From the NCBI RefSeq assembly GCF_001514205.1, contig NZ_KQ948785.1, positions 1 to 64,000 on the forward strand: a DNA stretch of 64,000 nucleotides, read 5' to 3'. The translations under genes were made by a program, and so were the position numbers. Below, in pieces: positions 41,480 to 49,710 of the stretch. Position 1 is the first letter of the stretch; every line of letters starts with the position of its first letter. The notes below the pieces were generated by a model. That model made no database searches. It was given only the letters and a program-made list of their open reading frames with translations, and was not told the DNA's origin. This DNA comes from Streptomyces griseoruber. GTDB taxonomy: Bacteria > Actinomycetota > Actinomycetes > Streptomycetales > Streptomycetaceae.

Positions 41480-44400
41480 TCAGTGGCGGGGGTCGCGGAG
41501 TCTGCCGATCCGTTCGCGGTCCAGGCGGAGTTCGGTGCGCAGGAGGCGGGTGATACGGCCGGTGAGGCGGTGGGTCAGCTCGTCGAGCTGGAAGTCGGTG
41601 AGGGCGCGGGGATCGAAGGCGGGGGGCGGAGAGGCGCCGCCGTTCCGCGTTTCCGCGGGCTCGGGGGCGGGGGGTGGCTTGGGCGGGGTCCGGGGTGGCG
41701 CCGGGGGGGTGGGGGGTGCGAGGCGCTGGATGGTGGGGGTGGAGGTGGGGGTGACGGGCAGTGTGAGGGGCTGCGTGGGAGTGGGGCGCCGGGGGGCGGG
41801 GGGCGACTGCGGGGCGGTGACGGGGGTGGTGGGTGCCTGGAGGGGCCGCGGGGTGGTGAAGGAGACGGGGCGCGGCTGGACCACGGGCACGGGGTCCGTG
41901 CCGGGGGTGGGGCGGCGCAGGGGGACGGGGGCGGGGGCGGTGCGGGGGCGGCGTTGGACGGGGGGTGTGGAGGGGGTGGTGGGGGGTGTGGGTGTGGTGG
42001 CCGGTGGCTGGGTGGGGGCCAGGGCGCGCTGGATCGCCTCCGGGATGGGGGTGGTCGGCGTGGGGGGTGTGGGTGTGGTGGCCGGTGGCTGGGTGGGGGC
42101 CAGGGCGCGCTGGATCGCCTCCGGGATGGGGGTGGTCGGCGTGGAGGTGGTGGGTGCCGGAGCGGGGGTGGTCGGGCGGGCGGGGAGGGGGGCGCCGAGC
42201 GCGGAGGGCTTGGCGGTGCGCTGCACGGCCGGGGGCGTGGGGGCGCCGGGAGCCGGGTGTGGCTGCGGGGGGCGCGAACCGGCCGAGGGGCGCGGGGAGT
42301 TGGTGGACGCGGGGAGGGGGGCGCCGAGGCCGGTGCGGGGGCGGGGGGCGGTGGCGGACGGCGGGGGCGTGCCGGGCCGGGCGGAGGCGCGCTGTACGGG
42401 GCGGCCGACGGGGGGCGCGGTGTCGGGCACGTTCTGCGGCTGGGGCGCGGGGGCCGTGGCCGGCGGGACCGCGGGTGCCTCGGTCGGCGCGGCGGAGGGC
42501 GCGGCTTGCGGTTCCGGGGGCGTGGGCACGGGGGTGGGGGCCGGTACGGTCGCGGCTCGCTGGACGGGGTGCGGGGCGGCCGGGCGGACGGGCGTCGGGG
42601 TGCCTTGTGCCGGGGTGGTGGCCTGTCGGCCGGTACGCCCGGCGGAGGTCGGCAGGCCGGTTTCCGTCGCTGCGGGGGTACGGCTGTCCTGGCGCCGGAG
42701 GGCGGGTGCGGGCGCGTCGGCGACCGGGGCCGGGGTTATGGCCCGCTGGACCGGGAGCTCGGGGACCGCTGTCGGGGCCGGCGTGGGTGCGGGGGCGGAG
42801 CCGGGCTGCTGGGGGGTGACGGCCGCCGTGGGCGCGCTCGGGGCCGTGGGGGAGGGTTCGGGTGAAACCGCGCGCTGGATGGGGAGATCGGTTGAGGGGG
42901 TGGGGGTGAAGGGGGTTTGGGGGGACCGCGAAGGCGCGTGCTGGCCAGGGGCGTTGGCCGGAGGCGGGGCGGTGGGGGGTGTGGGCGTGAGGGGTGTGGG
43001 CGTGAGGGGAGTCTGCGGCGTCTGTGAAGTCGCGCGCTGGACAGGGGAGTTGGCCGAAGGGGCCGTGGAGGTGGTCGTGGGCGCGGGTGAGACCGTCCGC
43101 TGGAGGGGGAGGCCGGCCGAGCGCGGGGTGGTGAGGGGGTTCTGGGGTGTCCGTGAGGATGTGCGTGTGGGGGGTGGGGTGGTCGGGGGTACGGCTTGTC
43201 GGTGCTCCGGTGCGGGGGAGTCCTGGGGCGCGGGTGAGACCGTCCGCTGGACGGGGAGGCCGGCCGAGGGCGGGGCGGCGGGGCCGGGGACCGGGATTTG
43301 CACGGGGTGCCCGCCGCCGGAAGGGGCGGGCACCCCGTCGGCTGTCGCCGGCGGGGGAACCGGGGCAGCCGCCGCCGACGGGCCTGAGCCCGGGGCGGGT
43401 TCCTTGCCGGCCGCAGGCCGCTCGCCGCCGGTGCTCTTGCCCCGGGGCGCGGCGGGGGCGGACGGGAGACGGGCGGGCAGCGTACGCCGCTGCACCGGGG
43501 CCGGGGCCGACCTGGTCAGGGGGATGGCGGGCGCCGTCGGACGCGCCGCCGCCGGGGACACCCGGATGCCCCGCGCCGGGGTGGCCGACGGCGGGGTCGC
43601 GGGGCGTACGGGGTGCCGTTGCACGACCGGGACCGGGGCGGGGGAAGCCGAGGGGGACGCCGGTGAGACGCCGGGGCGGTTCGGGTGCGGGGCTGCGGTC
43701 GGCGACCCGGTCGGGAGCGGTGCGGTGGATCCGGTCGGGGGCGGCGATGCGGCGCCGGGGCGGGCCGGGTGCGCCGGGGCCGCCGACGGTACCGGGCCGG
43801 ACGGGGACGACACGGCCACCGGAACGACCGGCGAGGATCCCGCGGCCCGCTGAACGGCCGGCACGACCGGCCTGGCGGATCCGGCGCCGGGGCGGCTCGG
43901 ATGCGTGGGTGCGGGCGACGACCGGCCCGGGAGGACAGGTCCCGCACCGGACAGGGCGGGTGCGACACCGGGCAGGGCAGGCCCGCCGGGATGCGCAGGT
44001 CCGGGGCCCGGTACGGCGGGGCCCGTGCCGGGAAGGGCGGACCCGGCACCCGGGAGGGCCGATCCGGCGCGCTGGATCGCGGGTCCCGGAACGGGGACGC
44101 CAGGTACCGCGGCCGGGAGCGTTCGTCCGGTACCGGGCCGTGCGGTACCCGGCTGGGCCGACACGGCACTCGGACGTATCGGCGACGGACGCGAGGCCGA
44201 GAGCCCCGGCACACCGGATCCGCTTCCGGGCAGCCCGGAGCGTCCCGCCGGCAGTCCCGAAGCCGTCCGCCCCGCGCCCGGAACAGCTCGCTGAACGACC
44301 GGTACGGCCCCCGGAAGTCCCGGCAGTGCCCCCGGCAGTGCCCCCGGCAGCGGTGCCGTCTGCACCGCAAACGGAACCGCAAACGGAACTGGACCCGGGC

Positions 44401-44788
44401 CCGGACCCGTCGGGCCGGCAGGCGGCGTAGGCGAAGCAGGCGAAGCAGGCCGCGGCGCAGCGGCCCCCGCCCCGTTGCTCAGCAACCCGCCCGGGCTGCC
44501 GTCCAGGATCGTCAGCGGGCGTACGCCGGTGAAGGCCGGGTTCTGCCAGGTGGCCAGCCGCCCGCCGAACCCGGGGTCGGCGACCCCCGCCGCCGTGCCG
44601 GACGCCACCGCCCGCTGGATCGGAGGCAGCCGGGTCCAGGACGCGGCCACCACGGGTCCGGCGCCCGCGGCGGACGTACCGTCACCGACAGCCGACGCCC
44701 CGCCGCCCGCCACCCCCGAGTCCGCGGCCGCGGCCGGCGTCACCGCGGCCCGTCGGCCCCCGCCCCGGAATCGATCCAGAAGACCCAC
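41480..44788 (-). CDS. Proline-rich VQR-repeat protein in tape-measure position
   Basis: The 1102-residue protein has three parts. A conserved-looking N-terminus (about 1-110) includes W-T-R-L-P-P-I-Q-R and L-A-T-W-Q-N-P-A-F. A Pro/Ala/Thr-rich disordered region of about 940 residues follows, and the last 45 residues form a charged helix (L-D-E-L-T-H-R-L-T-G-R, then R-L-D-R-E-R-I-G-R). Eighteen [VIL]QR motifs are visible, mostly P-V-Q-R-A or A-I-Q-R-A. It lies after tube and chaperone-like genes and before cis5, the place of a tape measure gene in phage tails. Function as tape measure (Cis14-like) or cargo scaffold is inferred. The start is GTG 44788, 4 bp after the previous stop. Confidence 0.7.
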   Translation of the reverse strand: MGLLDRFRGGGRRAAVTPAAAADSGVAGGGASAVGDGTSAAGAGPVVAASWTRLPPIQRAVASGTAAGVADPGFGGRLATWQNPAFTGVRPLTILDGSPGGLLSNGAGAAAPRPASPASPTPPAGPTGPGPGPVPFAVPFAVQTAPLPGALPGALPGLPGAVPVVQRAVPGAGRTASGLPAGRSGLPGSGSGVPGLSASRPSPIRPSAVSAQPGTARPGTGRTLPAAVPGVPVPGPAIQRAGSALPGAGSALPGTGPAVPGPGPAHPGGPALPGVAPALSGAGPVLPGRSSPAPTHPSRPGAGSARPVVPAVQRAAGSSPVVPVAVSSPSGPVPSAAPAHPARPGAASPPPTGSTAPLPTGSPTAAPHPNRPGVSPASPSASPAPVPVVQRHPVRPATPPSATPARGIRVSPAAARPTAPAIPLTRSAPAPVQRRTLPARLPSAPAAPRGKSTGGERPAAGKEPAPGSGPSAAAAPVPPPATADGVPAPSGGGHPVQIPVPGPAAPPSAGLPVQRTVSPAPQDSPAPEHRQAVPPTTPPPTRTSSRTPQNPLTTPRSAGLPLQRTVSPAPTTTSTAPSANSPVQRATSQTPQTPLTPTPLTPTPPTAPPPANAPGQHAPSRSPQTPFTPTPSTDLPIQRAVSPEPSPTAPSAPTAAVTPQQPGSAPAPTPAPTAVPELPVQRAITPAPVADAPAPALRRQDSRTPAATETGLPTSAGRTGRQATTPAQGTPTPVRPAAPHPVQRAATVPAPTPVPTPPEPQAAPSAAPTEAPAVPPATAPAPQPQNVPDTAPPVGRPVQRASARPGTPPPSATAPRPRTGLGAPLPASTNSPRPSAGSRPPQPHPAPGAPTPPAVQRTAKPSALGAPLPARPTTPAPAPTTSTPTTPIPEAIQRALAPTQPPATTPTPPTPTTPIPEAIQRALAPTQPPATTPTPPTTPSTPPVQRRPRTAPAPVPLRRPTPGTDPVPVVQPRPVSFTTPRPLQAPTTPVTAPQSPPAPRRPTPTQPLTLPVTPTSTPTIQRLAPPTPPAPPRTPPKPPPAPEPAETRNGGASPPPAFDPRALTDFQLDELTHRLTGRITRLLRTELRLDRERIGRLRDPRH
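41981..42142. repeat. Two 81-bp direct repeats inside the VQR-repeat gene
   Basis: The units 41981-42061 and 42062-42142 are essentially identical over 81 bp. Each encodes 27 residues holding one P-I-P-E-A-I-Q-R-A-L-A-P-T-Q copy. The duplication preserves the frame, so the repeat region can lengthen by 27 residues. It appears recent because there is no third copy and near-identity is retained. Confidence 0.85.
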
Positions 44789-44791
44789 CGG

Positions 44792-44950
44792 TCAGCCCTC
44801 CGTTCCGCCCCGGGTCACCAGGGTGCCGATGTGGTCCGTCCAGCGGCGGCGGTCGTGGTGTTCCAGGTCCAGGATGTCGTCCAGGGACCAGTGGAAGTGG
44901 TAGGCGACGTACGCGATCTCCTCGTGCAGCCGGTCGGTCGCGTACGTCAC
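44792..44950 (-). CDS. Small DUF6760-like protein (tail-assembly chaperone 2 candidate)
   Basis: A 52-residue frame starts at GTG 44950, whose GTGA overlaps the stop of the previous gene. It contains L-H-E-E-I-A-Y-V-A-Y-H-F-H-W-S-L-D-D-I-L and ends in a charged tail. This small family is seen with eCIS clusters. It lies immediately upstream of the tape-measure candidate, as phage tail-assembly chaperones do. It could also be made as a -1 frameshift extension of the previous gene. Confidence 0.7.
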   Translation of the reverse strand: MTYATDRLHEEIAYVAYHFHWSLDDILDLEHHDRRRWTDHIGTLVTRGGTEG

Positions 44951-45426
44951 GATTCCCCCAGGCGGCTCCCGCCCAGTTCCACCTCGAAGGGCTCCGCGCA
45001 GTGCGGGCACTCCACGGACGCGCGGGTGTGACCCTCGGCGTTGATCTGGCGGTAGAAGTCCTGGAGGAAGGCCAGGTCGGAGGCGAACATGTTCTCCACC
45101 ACGCCGTCGTGGACGAGGGGGAGCGTGCCGAGCCGGGTGATGACCCGGCCCAGGAGGACCACCGACAGGTACGCCGGGTTCTCCTGGACGCGGATGTCCC
45201 GCAGCGGCACCAGTTCGTCCCGTGCCGTCGACAGCCGCATCACACCGTCGCGGTGGACGGTGCCCGCCTCGTCGACGTACCCGCGCGGCAGCTCGAAGGC
45301 GAACTCCGTCTGGAGGGTCTGCCGTTGCACGGGGGCCGGCGCGGGCGCCGAGGGCGGGAGCGGGGCGGCCTCCTGAGAGGGCTGCTCCACCTCCGCCTGC
45401 GGCGCCCGCACAGCCGTACGCCGCAT
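44947..45426 (-). CDS. Tail-assembly chaperone-like protein with Cys pair
   Basis: The 159-residue protein has a Pro/Ala-rich N-terminus containing P-V-Q-R-Q-T, then F-E-L-P-R-G-Y-V-D-E-A-G-T-V-H-R-D-G-V-M-R-L. A strand/helix core follows (V-L-L-G-R-V-I-T-R-L-G), and the C-terminus has C-P-H-C. The core resembles phage tail-assembly chaperones (gp41/gpE-like). Its ATG overlaps the tube stop (TAATG). The function is inferred from pattern and position. The PVQR motif echoes those of the next large protein. Confidence 0.7.
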   Translation of the reverse strand: MRRTAVRAPQAEVEQPSQEAAPLPPSAPAPAPVQRQTLQTEFAFELPRGYVDEAGTVHRDGVMRLSTARDELVPLRDIRVQENPAYLSVVLLGRVITRLGTLPLVHDGVVENMFASDLAFLQDFYRQINAEGHTRASVECPHCAEPFEVELGGSRLGES

Positions 45427-45869
45427 TACTCGATGACCAGTTCTTCGAACGTGATCGTCACGGTCTCGGTCAGCGCCGACGCCTCGCCCGCCTTCACGGT
45501 GCTGGTGTCGATCTTGCTGCACCACGCGTTGCGCATGTTGTACCGCTTGACCGGGTTGTTCATGTAGTCCATCACCATGATCGTGGCGTTCTTGCGGGCG
45601 GAGCCCATGGAGCCGTTGATCGACTCGGTGATCCACTGGTTGAACGCCGCGGACTGGGTCATACCGCGGACGACGGTGCAGGTGCCCGCCTTCTTCACGC
45701 CCGGCAGCTTCTTGGTGACCGGCTTGCCCTGCGCGGAGACCTGCTGGTACTCGATGACGTCCTGTTCGATGCTGAGGCCGCTGACCTCGGCGAGGTACTC
45801 GACCATCACGCCGTCGATCTGAAGGCCGAAATTGTGCGAAGTAAGGGCGTCACCCGGCTGGAGGCTCAT
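45426..45869 (-). CDS. cis1: CIS inner tube protein
   Basis: The 147-residue protein is an Hcp/gp19-type tube subunit: H-N-F-G-L-Q-I-D-G, L-A-E-V-S-G-L-S-I-E-Q-D-V, a central G-x-x-K-A-G-T-C-T-V-V-R-G, and a late T-V-T-I-T-F-E-E-L. Tube rings stack under the sheath. It sits 52 bp after the sheath stop. The downstream chaperone-like gene starts at its TAA. Confidence 0.92.
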   Translation of the reverse strand: MSLQPGDALTSHNFGLQIDGVMVEYLAEVSGLSIEQDVIEYQQVSAQGKPVTKKLPGVKKAGTCTVVRGMTQSAAFNQWITESINGSMGSARKNATIMVMDYMNNPVKRYNMRNAWCSKIDTSTVKAGEASALTETVTITFEELVIE

Positions 45870-45921
45870 CTGGGTTTCCTTCTAGGGGAGTTGACTGCGA
45901 CGTACGGACGAGGAGGGGTGC

Positions 45922-47502
45922 CTACTCCTCCAGCTCCCCGTTGCCGCTCGAGAACTGCGCCAGCCGGAAGATCACGAACTCGGCCGGCTTGACCGGCGCG
46001 ATACCGATCTCGCACACCACCCGGCCGACGTCGACGGACTCCGGCGGGTTGGTCTCCTCGTCGCACTTGACGTAGTACGCGTCCTCGGGCTTGGCGCCGA
46101 ACAGGGCGCCGCTGCGCCACTCGTTGACCAGGAACGCCGAGACGTTGCGCCGGATCCGGGCCCACAGGGCGTGGTCGTTCGGCTCGAACACCACCCACTG
46201 GGTGCCGATCAGGATCGACTCCTCCAGGTAGTTGAAGTACCGGCGGACGTTGAGGTAGCGCCAGGCCGGGTCGGAGGAGAGGGTGCGGGCGCCCCAGATG
46301 CGGATGCCCCGGCCGGGGAACGCGCGGATGCAGTTCACGCCGATCGGGTTCAGCAGGTCCTGCTCGCCGCGGGTGATCTGGATCTCCAGGTCCACCGCGC
46401 CGCGGACGACCTCGTTGGCGGGGGCCTTGTGCACACCGCGCTCGGAGTCGTTGCGGGCCCACACGCCGGCGACGTGGCCGCTCGGCGGGATCAGCCGGGA
46501 CTGGCCGGAGGCCGGGTCGAAGGACTTGATCCAGGGGTAGTACAGGGCGGCGTACTTGGAGTCGTAGCCGGCCGTCTCCTGCCGCCAGACGCGGATCTGG
46601 CGGGCGTTCAGGCCCGGCGGCGGGTCGATGATCGCGACGCGGTCGCCCATCAGCTCGCAGTGCGCGATCAGACCGAGCTGGACGGCCTTGACCTGCTCCA
46701 GGTCGATCGCGCCGCGCTGGTAGGCGGCCATCAGGTCGGGCACCGCGACCATGGAGATCTCGTCGACGGCCTCCAGGCCGCCGAAGCCGGTGCGGTCGGC
46801 GCTGTCGCCCAGGTACTGGGCGGGGCCGGCGGTCACGGTGTCGTCGGCGGCCGGTACGGCGGGCGCGGCGGCGGACGCCGACGGCAGCGCGACCGTCTGG
46901 TTGTCCGGGCGGGCGAGCTGCGCGGCGGGCGCGGCCTCGGCCACGGCGATGAACCGGGACCGCTCCTTGACCTGGGTGACGACGTAGGCGCGGTTGCCCT
47001 TCTTGGCGCTGACGTCGAAGGTCTCGACCGGCTGGTCGCCGTCCTTGACGATCAGCTTGAACCGCTCGGCGGGGCCCTCGCCCTCCGCGTCCGCGACCTC
47101 GACGCTCAGGTTGCCCGGCGCCGTCGCGGTCACCGAGAAGGTGCCGAGCTGCTTCGGCTCACCGGCGGGCAGCGCGGCCGGGGCGGCCGCACCGGCGGCG
47201 GCGGCGGGGGACGTGGCCTCGCCCGCCACGCCCGCCGCGGAGCCGCCGACACGGACGACGTACGCCGCCGAACCGCCGTTGTTGAAGAAGCCGTAGACGG
47301 AGTGCGCCAGGTAGTACCCGTCGGTGAAGTCACCGAACGCCGCCACGTACTGGGTCCAGTTGGTCACCAGCGTCGGCTCGTTGAGCGGGCCGGTCGGGGC
47401 GAGCCCGACGAAGGCCGCCACCGAGGTGCCCACCCCCTCGATCGGGCGGGAGCCGCTGGCCACCTCCTCGACGTATACGCCGGGCGACAGGTAGGACGGC
47501 AT
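45922..47502 (-). CDS. cis2: CIS contractile sheath protein
   Basis: The 526-residue protein starts P-S-Y-L-S-P-G-V-Y-V-E-E-V, the classic sheath N-terminus. Its C-terminal half includes G-I-R-I-W-G-A-R-T-L-S and N-V-R-R-Y-F-N-Y-L-E-E-S, hallmarks of the Afp2-4/gp18 domain. A middle insertion carries Ala/Pro-rich stretches. GAGGAG precedes ATG 47502. It is the first gene of the structural operon; its promoter should lie in 47503-47700, where an ATGCC/GGCAT small palindrome occurs. Confidence 0.94.
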   Translation of the reverse strand: MPSYLSPGVYVEEVASGSRPIEGVGTSVAAFVGLAPTGPLNEPTLVTNWTQYVAAFGDFTDGYYLAHSVYGFFNNGGSAAYVVRVGGSAAGVAGEATSPAAAAGAAAPAALPAGEPKQLGTFSVTATAPGNLSVEVADAEGEGPAERFKLIVKDGDQPVETFDVSAKKGNRAYVVTQVKERSRFIAVAEAAPAAQLARPDNQTVALPSASAAAPAVPAADDTVTAGPAQYLGDSADRTGFGGLEAVDEISMVAVPDLMAAYQRGAIDLEQVKAVQLGLIAHCELMGDRVAIIDPPPGLNARQIRVWRQETAGYDSKYAALYYPWIKSFDPASGQSRLIPPSGHVAGVWARNDSERGVHKAPANEVVRGAVDLEIQITRGEQDLLNPIGVNCIRAFPGRGIRIWGARTLSSDPAWRYLNVRRYFNYLEESILIGTQWVVFEPNDHALWARIRRNVSAFLVNEWRSGALFGAKPEDAYYVKCDEETNPPESVDVGRVVCEIGIAPVKPAEFVIFRLAQFSSGNGELEE

Positions 47503-47819
47503 GCTGTGCTCTCCTCGGGGTACGCGTCAGGACGTTTCCACCGTCACGCGCGAAGCGCGTCGCCCGAAACGGCCCTTCGTGCACGTCTGCGGGCACGATC
47601 GGTGTCCGAGGGGGCAAGGAGGGGCCGGGTGGGGTCGGGCACCGCGTACCCAGAGGGTCAGCGTTAGGTGACTGTCCGTCATGCCGTGGGGGGCATGGTT
47701 GGCCAGATATGTCGCCCGTGCGGGTGAACGGGGCCGGTTCCCCAGAGGGTGCGAGTGCCGGGAACGCATGCTCGGTGCCGGCAACCGAGTTCGTACCGAC
47801 CGATGACAGGGGGAGGCCA

Positions 47820-48005
47820 GTGACGCGCAGACGCGGGAAAGGACGCGGGCTGCGTGCGATCAGCGCGCCGTTCACGGTCGCCGCTCCCCGCGGTGCCCAT
47901 ATCCGGGACCGGATCCGCCTCACCGCCGCGGACGAAAAGGTGCTGCGCCTGGCCGGCGCGCACCTCGGCTCCCTCCAGCGGGCGGATCTCGTCGAGCACC
48001 GGTCG
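47820..48005 (+). pseudogene. N-terminal remnant of a TnpB-like transposase family protein
   Basis: A frame from GTG 47820 (GGGAGG upstream) encodes about 60 residues with F-T-V-A-A-P-R-G-A-H-I-R-D-R-I and T-A-A-D-E-K-V-L-R-L-A-G-A-H-L-G. I associate this with the N-terminus of a Streptomyces TnpB-related protein family. The similarity ends near 48005 with no catalytic RuvC part, so it is a fragment. The surrounding 47503-48225 region has no intact gene. Confidence 0.5.
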
Positions 48006-48139
48006 ACTCCCACAGGAACGGTTCGAGGGAGGTTCACAGGCTGCCGCGCCGACGCTTCCCGAAGTGGTTTGCGCCGCGTCTGTCCTGCTTACGTGATTTC
48101 CTCTGTCTACCCAGGCGATGAATGGCCATCCCTGTACCA

Positions 48140-48225
48140 AGAGGGCAGGGGGGCAGTCCTGCCGGGCATCCGTACTGCCCTGGCATCTCTGCCTTCCCTC
48201 GTCGTCGGCACAGTAGCGTCGGCGT
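48140..48225 (+). promoter_or_regulatory. Promoter block, copy 1 of a duplicated upstream region
   Basis: The segment ending in GTCGTCGGCACAGTAGCGTC followed by GGCGT precedes the GTG at 48226. A TAGCGT at 48214-48219 sits about six bases before the GTG, which fits a -10 box of a leaderless transcript. The same block, with changes, precedes the paralogue at 50913. No ribosome site is visible in either copy. Confidence 0.5.
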
Positions 48226-49677
48226 GTGAGCCTGTGGACTTCTCTGGAACCGGCGTCCGTGACCGTGGACCCCGGCAGCAGTACGACCGTACGGCTGCGG
48301 GTGCGCAACACCGGTGATGTCGTCGACGAGTACCGTTTCGAGCCCGTCGGGGACGTCGCGCCCTGGACGACGGTGGAGCCGCAGACGATGCGGCTGTACC
48401 CGGGGACGACCGGCACGGTGGAGCTGACCTTCGCGCCGCCCCGCACCTCGGACGCGACGGCGGGGCCCAACCCGTACGCCGTACGGATCACGCCGACCGA
48501 GCATCCGGACGCGGTGACCGTGCCGGAGGGGAATCTGACGATCACCGCCTTCACGGAGGTGCGGGCCGAGCTGGTCCCGCCGACCGTGAAGGGGCGTTTC
48601 AAGGGCCGGCCCCGCCTCGCGATCGACAACCTCGGCAACACCAAGGTGACCGCCTCCCTCAGCGGCGGCGACAACGGCGACCGGCTCCAGTACGAACTCC
48701 AGCCCGCCAACGTGCAGATCGAGCCCGGCCGGGCCGTGTTCGTGGACACCACGCTGCGGCCCCGGCAGATCATCTGGTTCGGGTCCAAGGAGGAACAGCC
48801 CTACCGGCTGGCCGTACGGCGGTCGGGGGCGCAGCCGCTGGAGGTCGACGGCACGTTCGTGCAGCGCGGGTTCCTGCCGCGCTGGCTGGCGACCGCGCTC
48901 AGCGTCACGATGGCGCTGGCGATCGCGTTCGTGATGATCTGGCTGGCGTACAAGCCGCAGGTGCGCTCCCTCGCCTCGGAGAAGCTCGCGGAGGCCGGCG
49001 CCACCGCGCTGCCCAGCCCCTCGGCACCCATCGAGAGCGCGCCGCCGGCGGCCGCGACCAGCGCGCCCGCGGCCCCGGAGGTCCCCGCGGACACCGGTGG
49101 CGGCGCGACGGCCGGGCCCGGCAGCGGCAGCGGCAGTGGCGGCGGGAGCGGCGGGGGGAGCGGCGGGGGTTCGTCGACCGCGACCGCCAAGCCGAAGAAG
49201 CAGACCGCCGCGGACGCGGTGCAGGCACTGGCGGCGCGCAGCGACGGCCGGCACATCTGCTACCGCGCCTATGTCGCCGACCGCGGCTGGCAGGACCCGG
49301 TGTGCGACGGCGCGATCGCCGGTACGACCGGCAAGGGCCTGCCCATCAAGGAGCTGAACATCGCCACGGTGGGCACCAAGGGCGTCAACGGCAACGGCGC
49401 TCATGTGACCGAGGGCTGGCTGACCGGCGCCAAGTGGTCGAGCGCGGCCGACGGCGCCGACATGTACATCGGCAGCCTCAAGGAGGCGGTCTCGCCCCTC
49501 CAGGGCTTCACCATCGGGTTGGGCGACGGCAGCTCGGTCTGCCAGAACGCGCACATCAAGGACAAGGGCTGGCGCGGCGTGGGCTGCTCAAACCCCAACG
49601 CGAAGGACAAGTGGATCTACGGCGGCAGCCCCATGGACTGGAAACTCCAGCTGGAGGCGGTCCGCTTCACCATCTGA
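48226..49677 (+). CDS. CIS-linked membrane protein, Ig-like/TM with C-terminal ChW-like repeats
   Basis: The 483-residue protein lacks a signal peptide. Residues 1-215 are two beta-sandwich (COG1470-like) units ending in F-V-Q-R-G-F-L-P-R-W. One transmembrane helix follows at about 218-240, then a Gly/Ser/Pro linker. The C-terminal 160 residues have repeats such as D-R-G-W-Q-D-P-V-C-D-G-A-I-A-G-T-T-G and L-G-D-G-S-S-V-C-Q, resembling ChW repeats. The N-terminus should be cytoplasmic and the repeats outside. Such genes are annotated hydrolytic protein in other Streptomyces, but no catalytic residues are seen. Confidence 0.75.
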   Translation: MSLWTSLEPASVTVDPGSSTTVRLRVRNTGDVVDEYRFEPVGDVAPWTTVEPQTMRLYPGTTGTVELTFAPPRTSDATAGPNPYAVRITPTEHPDAVTVPEGNLTITAFTEVRAELVPPTVKGRFKGRPRLAIDNLGNTKVTASLSGGDNGDRLQYELQPANVQIEPGRAVFVDTTLRPRQIIWFGSKEEQPYRLAVRRSGAQPLEVDGTFVQRGFLPRWLATALSVTMALAIAFVMIWLAYKPQVRSLASEKLAEAGATALPSPSAPIESAPPAAATSAPAAPEVPADTGGGATAGPGSGSGSGGGSGGGSGGGSSTATAKPKKQTAADAVQALAARSDGRHICYRAYVADRGWQDPVCDGAIAGTTGKGLPIKELNIATVGTKGVNGNGAHVTEGWLTGAKWSSAADGADMYIGSLKEAVSPLQGFTIGLGDGSSVCQNAHIKDKGWRGVGCSNPNAKDKWIYGGSPMDWKLQLEAVRFTI

Positions 49678-49710
49678 TGCGGTGCAACCACCGGCGAACG
49701 GGCTTCGAGA

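Noticed and set aside
41480..44788. Repeats in the VQR gene as a CRISPR-like array
   Set aside because: The repeats are in-frame, of variable length and encode Pro-rich protein; spacing and dyad symmetry of CRISPR repeats are absent.
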